Assembly (NCBI GenBank): GCA_025456065.1
Contig: JALOLH010000002.1
Span: 1-64,000 of the forward strand
Direction: 5' to 3'
Origin: Candidatus Nanopelagicales bacterium
GTDB lineage: Bacteria; Actinomycetota; Actinomycetes; S36-B12; CAIYMF01
Length of the DNA stretch: 64,000 bases
The position numbers and the translations under genes are program-made. Shown piece by piece: positions 58,173 to 64,000 of this stretch; the first letter of the stretch is position 1, and every line of letters starts with the position of its first letter. Under the pieces are notes generated by a model that was not told the DNA's origin, searched no databases, and worked only from the letters and a program-made list of their open reading frames with translations.

Positions 58173-59864
58173 ATGTCCAGCACCAGCACCCAGGAGCACT
58201 GGGACGTCGTCATCGTCGGCTCCGGCTTCGGCGGCTCCGTGAGCGCCCTGCGCCTGAGCGAGAAGGGCTACCGGGTCCTCGTCGTCGAGTCCGGGCGCCG
58301 GTTCGCCGACCACGAGCTGCCGAAGACCTCCTGGCGGCTGCCGCGGTTCCTCTGGGCACCGGCGCTGGGCATGTTCGGCATCCAGCGCATCACCCCGCTC
58401 AACGACGTGCTCGTGATGTCCGGCGCCGGGGTCGGCGGGGGATCACTGGTGTACGGCAACACGCTCTACGAGCCCCTCGACGACTTCTACGAGGATGCCC
58501 AGTGGCGCCACATCACCAAGTGGCGCGACGAGCTGGCGCCGCACTACGCGCAGGCCAAGCGCATGCTCGGCGTGGTCGAGAACCCCGTGGACACCGCCGC
58601 GGACCAGGTGATGCTGCAGGTGGCCGAGGACCTCGGCGTGGCCGACACCTTCCACCGGACCCAGGTGGGCATCCTGTTCGGCGACCAGCCGGGCCAGGAC
58701 GTCGCCGACCCGTTCTTCGGCGGCGTGGGCCCTGCGCGGACCACCTGCACCAGCTGCGGGGCGTGCATGAGCGGCTGCCGGGTCGGCGCGAAGAACACCC
58801 TGCCCAAGAACTACCTGCACCTGGCCGAGTCCCTGGGCGCCCAGATCCTGCCGCTCACCACCGTCACGGCGATCACCCCGCAGGCCGGGGGCGGCTACCG
58901 CGTCGACATGCGTCCGGCCGGGCCCGGCGCTGGCGGTTCGAAGCGCCGGCCGGTGACCGCCGACCACGTGATCCTGGCCGCCGGCACGCTGGGGACCCAG
59001 CGCCTGCTGCACCGGATGAAGGCCGATGGCGTGCTGCCGCACCTGTCCGACCGCCTCGGGCAGCTGACCAGGACCAACTCGGAGTCGATCCTCACCGTCG
59101 AGGCCCGCGACCTCGAGGTCGACTACTCGGTCGGCCCGGCGATCACCTCGTCGATCCATCCCACCCCGCAGACCCACGTCGAGCCGGTGCGCTACGGCCG
59201 GGGCAGCAACTTCATGGGCCTGCTCAGCGCCATGCTCACCGAGGGCGACCGCCCGGGGGAGCCATCCGTGCCGCGATGGCGCCGCTTCGCGGCCGAGGTG
59301 CGGGCCAACCCGGGCTCGTTCCTGCGCTCGCTGTCGGTGCGGCGCTGGTCGGAGCGCACCACCGTGCTGCTGGTGATGCAGAGCCTGGACAACTCCCTGA
59401 ACGTCAGGCTCAAGGGCCGGCGACTCACCTCCTCGCAGGGCACCGGCACGCCCAACCCCACCTGGATCCCGGAGGCGCACGAGGTCGCCCACCGGTTCGC
59501 CGAGCGGACCGGCGGAGATCCGCGGGGGACCGTGAACGAGCTGTTCAACGTCCCGATGACCGCCCACATCCTGGGTGGCTGCCCGATCGGCGACAGCCCG
59601 ACCAGCGGGGTCATCGACCCCTGGCAGCGGGTGTACGGCCATCCCGGCCTGCACGTGATGGACGGGGCCGCCGTCACCGCCAACCTGGGCGTGAACCCCT
59701 CGCTGACCATCACCGCCCAGGCCGAGCGGGCCATGTCGTTCTGGCCGAACAAGGGCGAGGCCGACCCACGCCCGCCGGTGGGAGCCGAGTACGCCGCGCT
59801 GGACCCGGTGCGCCCGCGCCGCCCCGCCGTGCCGGACGGCGCACCTGCCATGCTGGCGTGGTGA
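58173..59864 (+). CDS. GMC oxidoreductase, ChoD-like long-chain alcohol/sterol oxidase
   Basis: A 563-residue flavoprotein starting at ATG 58173 with AGGAGCGC upstream, 17 nt after the ALDH stop. VVIVGSGFGGSVSALRLSEK is the FAD Rossmann motif. VMSGAGVGGGSLVYGNTLYE follows the GMC signature. CTSCGACMSGCRVGAKNTL is a CxxCGxCxxxC cluster near residue 195. NLGVNPSLTITAQAER is the C-terminal GMC signature with the active-site Asn. It resembles the mycobacterial ChoD family, whose substrate is debated. Placed next to ALDH and WS/DGAT, oxidation of a fatty alcohol is as likely as oxidation of a sterol. It is clearly related to the protein at 1688-3277. Confidence 0.87.
   Translation: MSSTSTQEHWDVVIVGSGFGGSVSALRLSEKGYRVLVVESGRRFADHELPKTSWRLPRFLWAPALGMFGIQRITPLNDVLVMSGAGVGGGSLVYGNTLYEPLDDFYEDAQWRHITKWRDELAPHYAQAKRMLGVVENPVDTAADQVMLQVAEDLGVADTFHRTQVGILFGDQPGQDVADPFFGGVGPARTTCTSCGACMSGCRVGAKNTLPKNYLHLAESLGAQILPLTTVTAITPQAGGGYRVDMRPAGPGAGGSKRRPVTADHVILAAGTLGTQRLLHRMKADGVLPHLSDRLGQLTRTNSESILTVEARDLEVDYSVGPAITSSIHPTPQTHVEPVRYGRGSNFMGLLSAMLTEGDRPGEPSVPRWRRFAAEVRANPGSFLRSLSVRRWSERTTVLLVMQSLDNSLNVRLKGRRLTSSQGTGTPNPTWIPEAHEVAHRFAERTGGDPRGTVNELFNVPMTAHILGGCPIGDSPTSGVIDPWQRVYGHPGLHVMDGAAVTANLGVNPSLTITAQAERAMSFWPNKGEADPRPPVGAEYAALDPVRPRRPAVPDGAPAMLAW
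59849..59854 (+). promoter_or_regulatory. -10-like CATGCT before the second TetR gene
   Basis: Ends 6 nt before GTG 59861, inside the last codons of the GMC gene. A separate promoter for the regulator is possible. Confidence 0.35.
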
Positions 59865-60475
59865 CCGACACCGCGCTGCCCCCCACGCGCGCCGATGGTG
59901 CCGTCGGCGGCCAGCCGGCCGAGGAGCGCATCCTGCGCGCGACGATGGCTGCCCTGGCCGAGCTCGACCCCGCGGCGATCACGATCAAGGCGCTCTGCCG
60001 TGCCGCGCAGGTGACGCCGCCCACGATCTACTACCACTTCGGCAACAAGGACGGGCTGCTCGCGTCGGCCGTGGAACGGCTCGTCGACGACTGGCTCGCC
60101 GCCGTCGACGCCGCCGTGGGCCGCGACACCACGCTCGCCGTCACCATCGACCAGGCCATCGCCGCCTGGACCGGGGCCATCACCGCCCCGAGCCGGCCGC
60201 TCGCCGTGTTCGCCTGGGCGACCCTGCTGCTGGCCGACTCCTCGGAGCCGGCCCGTGCGGCGCTCGTGCGCGCCCGGGACCGCGGCCGGGGCATGATCAC
60301 CGACGTCGTCGCGCTGCACGTCCCACCGGGTCCGCTCGTGGACACCGTGGCCGGCCTGGTGGTCGACTCGGTCATCGCCGCTGCGGTGCAGTACGAGCTC
60401 GACCATGACGAGCAGGGGCTGCGCGCCCGGCTCGCCGCGCTCGGCACGGCCGTCGGGGTCCTCGCGGCCCACTGA
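59861..60475 (+). CDS. TetR-family transcriptional regulator of the alcohol/wax module
   Basis: A 204-residue protein starting at GTG that overlaps the GMC stop by 4 nt. EERILRATMAALAELDPAAI, IKALCRAAQVTPPTIYYHFG and NKDGLLASAVERL make the N-terminal helix-turn-helix. The ligand domain has a hydrophobic core typical of lipid- or alcohol-sensing members, but that is not specific. Coupling to the oxidase gene suggests it controls ALDH and the oxidase, perhaps through the site at 56410-56440. Confidence 0.9.
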   Translation: MTDTALPPTRADGAVGGQPAEERILRATMAALAELDPAAITIKALCRAAQVTPPTIYYHFGNKDGLLASAVERLVDDWLAAVDAAVGRDTTLAVTIDQAIAAWTGAITAPSRPLAVFAWATLLLADSSEPARAALVRARDRGRGMITDVVALHVPPGPLVDTVAGLVVDSVIAAAVQYELDHDEQGLRARLAALGTAVGVLAAH

Positions 60476-60491
60476 GCGCTGGCGCGCTGGC

Positions 60492-60595
60492 ATCTCATCA
60501 ACGGCATGCGAGGCGGAGCGCCCCGGGCGAGGGCCATCCTGCCCCGAAGGCGGGCGCGGGGTCCGCCCTGCAGGGCCGGCGGGCAGGAGCGTCCC
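60492..60595 (+). promoter_or_regulatory. Leader element, copy 2, before the trehalose PTS gene
   Basis: Blocks ATCTCATCAAC (60492), CATGCGAGGCGG (60505), CATCCTGC (60535) and CCGAAGG (60544) repeat those of copy 1. GCGCCC (about 60518) and GGGCGC (about 60552) can pair around the last two. It starts 16 nt after the TetR stop and leads to AGGAG about 6 nt before ATG 60596. Confidence 0.55.
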
Positions 60596-62050
60596 ATGGG
60601 TGAGTACACCGAGCCGTCACGCGCGATCATCGAGGCGGTCGGTGGTCCGGGCAACATCGTGGCGGTCACCAACTGCGTGACGCGGCTGCGGTTCGCGCTG
60701 GCCGACGACGGCCTCGTGGATGCGGCGAGGCTGGCGGCGATCGACCTGGTGCAGGGCTCGTTCCTGGCCAACGGGCAGTTCCAGGTGATCATCGGCCCGG
60801 GCACGGTGGAGAAGGTGGCCGCCGAGATCCAGGCCCAGACCGGCGCGGGTGCGGCGAGCAAGGCCGACGTGGCCGCCGCGGGTGCGCAGAACCTGCACCC
60901 GGTGCAGCAGGCCATCAAGGTGCTGGCCGACATCTTCATCCCGCTGCTGCCGGCGATCGTCACCGCGGGCCTGCTCATGGGCGTGAACAACCTGCTCACC
61001 GGCGAGGGCATCTTCTTCGACGACGAGTCGGTGGTCGACCGGTACCCGCAGTGGGCCGGGTTCGCGGCCATGGTCAACCTGATCGCGAACACGGCGTTCG
61101 TGTTCCTGCCGATGCTGGTCGGCTGGTCCGCGGTGAAGCGGTTCGGCGGCAACCCGCTGCTCGGCATCGTGCTCGGCGGCGTGCTGGTCCACCCGGACCT
61201 GCTGAACGCGTGGGGGTACGCGGCGGCCAAGGAGGCCGGCACGATCCCGACCTGGGACCTGTTCGGGCTCGAGGTGCAGGCGGTGGGCTACCAGGGGCAG
61301 GTGCTGCCGATCCTCGTGGCGTCGTGGGTGCTGGCCAAGCTCGAGATCTGGCTGAAGCAGCGGATCCCGGACATGTACCAGCTCCTGCTGGTCGCCCCGA
61401 TCGCGCTGCTGGTCACCGGGTTCGCGTCCTTCCTGGTGATCGGGCCGGTGACCTTCTGGATGGGCAACGTCCTCACCGACGCGCTGGTGCACGTCTTCGA
61501 CGTCGCACCCTGGCTGGGTGGCCTGCTCTACGGCACCTTCTACGCGCCGCTGGTGATCACGGGCATGCACCACACCTTCCTGGCCGTCGACCTGCAGCTC
61601 ATCGGGACGACCGGCGGGACCTTCCTCTGGCCGATCCTGGCCCTGTCGAACATCGCGCAGGGCTCCGCCGCGATGGCGATGATGCTGCTGGCCGCCAACC
61701 AGAAGGAGAAGGGACTGGCGCTGGCCTCGGGCGTCTCGGCCTACCTCGGCATCACCGAGCCCGCGATCTTCGGCGTGAACCTGCGGTTCAAGTTCCCGTT
61801 CTTCATCGCGATGGGCTTCGCGGGGCTGGCCGGCATGCTCATCGCGATCCAGGGCGTGACCGCCTCGAGCATCGGCGTCGGCGGCGTCCCGGGGATCTTC
61901 TCGATCGTGCCCGGGGACTGGGGTGCCTTCTTCGTCGGGATGCTCGTCGTCCTCATCGGCCCGTTGCTGGGAACGTACCTGTACGCCAAGGCGCGGCACC
62001 TGGAGGAGACTCCGGAGCAGGCCGCCGAGCTCGAGGCCGCGGTCGCCTGA
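60596..62050 (+). CDS. treB: PTS trehalose-specific EIIBC component
   Basis: A 484-residue protein starting at ATG 60596. The N-terminal EIIB domain carries the phosphorylated Cys in VAVTNCVTRLRF. The EIIC domain follows with about ten membrane spans; GITEPAIFGVNLRFKFPFF is the glucose-superfamily EIIC signature. YGTFYAPLVITGMHHTFLAV holds the sugar-binding His. There is no EIIA domain, so a separate EIIA (Crr type) must supply phosphate. The trehalose-6-phosphate hydrolase gene follows, which sets the substrate as trehalose rather than sucrose. Confidence 0.85.
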   Translation: MGEYTEPSRAIIEAVGGPGNIVAVTNCVTRLRFALADDGLVDAARLAAIDLVQGSFLANGQFQVIIGPGTVEKVAAEIQAQTGAGAASKADVAAAGAQNLHPVQQAIKVLADIFIPLLPAIVTAGLLMGVNNLLTGEGIFFDDESVVDRYPQWAGFAAMVNLIANTAFVFLPMLVGWSAVKRFGGNPLLGIVLGGVLVHPDLLNAWGYAAAKEAGTIPTWDLFGLEVQAVGYQGQVLPILVASWVLAKLEIWLKQRIPDMYQLLLVAPIALLVTGFASFLVIGPVTFWMGNVLTDALVHVFDVAPWLGGLLYGTFYAPLVITGMHHTFLAVDLQLIGTTGGTFLWPILALSNIAQGSAAMAMMLLAANQKEKGLALASGVSAYLGITEPAIFGVNLRFKFPFFIAMGFAGLAGMLIAIQGVTASSIGVGGVPGIFSIVPGDWGAFFVGMLVVLIGPLLGTYLYAKARHLEETPEQAAELEAAVA

Positions 62051-62085
62051 CCGCGCCCGCTGACGTGATCGGAGGGGACGAGGCG

Positions 62086-63801
62086 ATGGGTGAGCATCCT
62101 GCTGCGGCGCTGGACGTGCTGCGCGACCCGGCGGACTGGAAGCGGAACACGGTCGTCTACCAGATCTACCCGCGCAGCTTCCTGTCCACCGACGGCGGCC
62201 CGACCGGCGACCTCGCGGGCGTCATCGCGAAGCTGCCCTACATCGCGCAACTGGGCTGCGACGCCATCTGGTTGACCCCGGTCTACGCCTCGCCGCAGCG
62301 GGACAACGGCTACGACATCGCCGACTACCACGCCATCGACCCGAGCTTCGGGACGATGGAGGACATGCAGCGCCTGCTCGACGAGGCGCACGCGCTCGGC
62401 CTGAAGGTCATCATGGACATGGTGGTGAACCACACCTCCACCGACCATGCCTGGTTCCGGGCCTCGCGGGAGTCGCGCGACAACCCCTACCGCGACTTCT
62501 ACGTCTGGCGCGACCCGCAGGCCGACGGGTCGGCGCCGACCAACTGGGAGTCGAAGTTCGGTGGTCCGGCCTGGTCGCTGGACCAGGCCACCGGGCAGTA
62601 CTACCTGCACCTGTTCGACGTGACCCAGGCCGACCTGAACTGGGAGCACGAGCCGGTGCGCGAGGCCGTCTACGCGATGATGAACTGGTGGTTCGACCGT
62701 GGGGTCGACGGGTTCCGCCTCGACGTGATCAACCTGATCTCCAAGGACCAGGCGTTCCCGCAGGCCCCGCCGGGCACCGACGGCCGGCAGTTCTACACCG
62801 ACGGCCCGCGCATCCACGAGTTCCTCAACGAGATGCACGAGGCGGTGTTCGCCGCCGGTGACCGGCTCACGGTGGGGGAGATGTCCTCGACCGACGTCGA
62901 GCACTGCGTGCGCTACACCCACCCGGACAGCCGCGAGCTGGACATGACCTTCAGCTTCCACCACCTCAAGGTCGACTACCCCGGCGGGGAGAAGTGGACC
63001 GCGGCCCCGTTCGACCTGCTCGCGCTGAAGGACGTGATGAGCCACTGGCAGACCGGCATGCAGGCCGGCGGCGGGTGGAACGCGCTCTTCTGGTGCAACC
63101 ACGACCAGCCCCGCGCGGTGTCCCGGTTCGGCGACGACGGGGTCCACCGGGTGCGCTCGGCCAAGATGCTGGCCACCGCCCTGCACGGCATGGCCGGCAC
63201 GCCCTACATCTACCAGGGCGAGGAGCTCGGCATGACCAATGCCGGGTTCACCGGGATCGAGGACTACCGCGACGTCGAGAGCCTCAACATGTACCGGATC
63301 CTGCTGGCTCGTGGGGTGCCCGAGCCCGAGGTGCTGGAGATCCTGCGCGCCAGGTCCCGCGACAACGCCCGGACCCCCATGCAGTGGACCTCCGGACGCC
63401 ACGCCGGGTTCACCAGCGGGACCCCGTGGATCGACACCTGTGGCAACGAGGCCGAGATCAACGCCGAGGCCGCGGTCGCGGACCCCGACTCGGTCTACTG
63501 GTACTACAACCGGCTCATCCGGCTGCGCCGCGAGACGCCGGTCATCACCACGGGCGTCTACGAGCTCATCGACCGCGAGCACCCCGATGTCTTCGCCTAC
63601 CTGCGCCGGGGCGAGGGCGAGACGCTGGTGGTGGCCTGCAACTTCCGTGGCCACCCCACGTCCCTCGCCTGGCCGTCCGAGCTCGGCGACGAGGGGACGG
63701 CGGAGCTGCTCATCGGCAACCTGGACCCGGCCGCGAAGCCGGAGGGGGGCGCGCTGCAGCTCGCCCCCTACGAGGCCGTCGTGCTGCGGGTCCCGGTCTG
63801 A
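62086..63801 (+). CDS. treC: Trehalose-6-phosphate hydrolase / alpha-glucosidase (GH13)
   Basis: A 571-residue enzyme starting at ATG 62086 with GGAGGGG upstream, 35 nt after the treB stop. VVYQIYPRSF opens the (beta/alpha)8 barrel; VVNHTS is conserved region I. GVDGFRLDVINLIS holds the nucleophile Asp, TVGEMSS the acid/base Glu, and FWCNHDQPR the third Asp. NARTPMQWTSG and the length fit the TreC/oligo-1,6-glucosidase group. It splits cytosolic trehalose-6-phosphate from TreB into glucose and glucose-6-phosphate. Pure sequence cannot exclude an alpha-1,6-glucosidase, but the PTS neighbour argues for TreC. Confidence 0.88.
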   Translation: MGEHPAAALDVLRDPADWKRNTVVYQIYPRSFLSTDGGPTGDLAGVIAKLPYIAQLGCDAIWLTPVYASPQRDNGYDIADYHAIDPSFGTMEDMQRLLDEAHALGLKVIMDMVVNHTSTDHAWFRASRESRDNPYRDFYVWRDPQADGSAPTNWESKFGGPAWSLDQATGQYYLHLFDVTQADLNWEHEPVREAVYAMMNWWFDRGVDGFRLDVINLISKDQAFPQAPPGTDGRQFYTDGPRIHEFLNEMHEAVFAAGDRLTVGEMSSTDVEHCVRYTHPDSRELDMTFSFHHLKVDYPGGEKWTAAPFDLLALKDVMSHWQTGMQAGGGWNALFWCNHDQPRAVSRFGDDGVHRVRSAKMLATALHGMAGTPYIYQGEELGMTNAGFTGIEDYRDVESLNMYRILLARGVPEPEVLEILRARSRDNARTPMQWTSGRHAGFTSGTPWIDTCGNEAEINAEAAVADPDSVYWYYNRLIRLRRETPVITTGVYELIDREHPDVFAYLRRGEGETLVVACNFRGHPTSLAWPSELGDEGTAELLIGNLDPAAKPEGGALQLAPYEAVVLRVPV

Positions 63802-63955
63802 TCGCAGGTCGTGCGGCCCGCGATCCGGGTCCGCGGGCACCGCCGCAGACCACGGCGTCCACCGCGCCGCCTGGGACCGCACCAGCCGAAAGACATGACC
63901 AAGGTCCTCGCCGTGAACGCGATACAACGTCCGCGGAGGTCTACCGTCGGCAAGC

Positions 63956-63979
63956 GGTCGTGCGCGACCGCGCACGACC
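63956..63979. other. Perfect 24-bp palindrome near the window end
   Basis: GGTCGTGCGCG (63956-63966) and CGCGCACGACC (63969-63979) flank AC. It lies 155 nt after the treC stop. It could be a terminator hairpin (10-bp stem with a 4-nt loop, no U-tract) or an operator of a gene beyond the window. In 63802-63955 I see no gene that I can support. Confidence 0.5.
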
Positions 63980-64000
63980 CGTGGCGGATCACCCCCATCC

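Noticed and set aside
63895..64000. A plus-strand frame beginning ATGACCAAGGTCCTC that is open to the window end.
   Set aside because: It is too short, has only a weak upstream purine stretch, is crossed by the perfect palindrome, and encodes nothing recognisable. It may still be the start of a gene outside the window.

Overview
The window is a very GC-rich actinomycete chromosome segment (estimated by eye, not computed). Almost every frame is open, many genes start with GTG, and neighbouring genes often overlap by 4 nt. A multidomain type I fatty acid synthase, a DesA3-type acyl-CoA desaturase with its ferredoxin-reductase partner, a wax ester/DGAT acyltransferase and a decayed 13E12-type (DUF222/HNH) gene all point to Actinomycetota. 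I cannot name the genus. I see no rRNA, tRNA, CRISPR array, transposase or phage module.

Layout. (1) 1-3277: end of a galactose-oxidase-like protein, a membrane-anchored excalibur-type protein, a Tat-exported GH18-like protein and a GMC flavin oxidase. (2) 3304-8305: PucR-type regulator, reductase plus desaturase (fatty acid desaturation), and a short-chain dehydrogenase. (3) 8606-20979: type I FAS, AcpS and a biotinyl-carboxyltransferase fusion in one overlapping run, with a convergent TetR gene. (4) 21125-25921: a large protein that may be a PPi-type PEP carboxykinase, a flavodoxin-fold protein and a lipoprotein-type sortase. (5) 26029-31243: a membrane operon of PAP2 phosphatase, flippase-like protein, second PAP2, PAP2-kinase fusion and lipoprotein. 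(6) 31347-41395: luciferase-like oxidoreductase, tyrosine phenol-lyase, large-subunit catalase, MocA-type dehydrogenase, deaminase, phosphatase, HipA-like/DUF3037 pair, DUF2200 and a methyltransferase remnant. (7) 41475-52816: 6-phospho-beta-glucosidase, SOS-box-bearing 13E12 relic, CDF transporter, cation/proton antiporter, alkylsulfatase-like hydrolase, SulP transporter and a LAL regulator. (8) 52932-60475: acyl-CoA synthetase, WS/DGAT, aldehyde dehydrogenase, GMC oxidase and TetR, which together look like a fatty alcohol/wax ester module. (9) 60596-63801: trehalose PTS (TreB) and trehalose-6-phosphate hydrolase (TreC).

Lipid metabolism dominates. FAS, AcpS and the carboxylase make acyl-CoA; DesA3 and its reductase desaturate it; FadD and WS/DGAT store it as esters; the GMC oxidase and ALDH could recycle fatty alcohols. 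The most unusual signal is a two-copy leader element, about 60 nt long with identical internal spacing. It sits right after a regulator gene and about 105-115 nt upstream of both the acyl-CoA synthetase (52817-52931) and the trehalose PTS gene (60492-60595). It could be an undescribed structured RNA tying sugar import to lipid storage. A second signal is a -10-like hexamer placed 6-7 nt before the start codon of about fifteen genes, suggesting widespread leaderless transcription. Other points are a frameshift inside an 18-nt repeat tract at the desaturase C-terminus, a perfect 21-bp palindrome between the pucR-like gene and the reductase, and the phosphatase/flippase/kinase operon.
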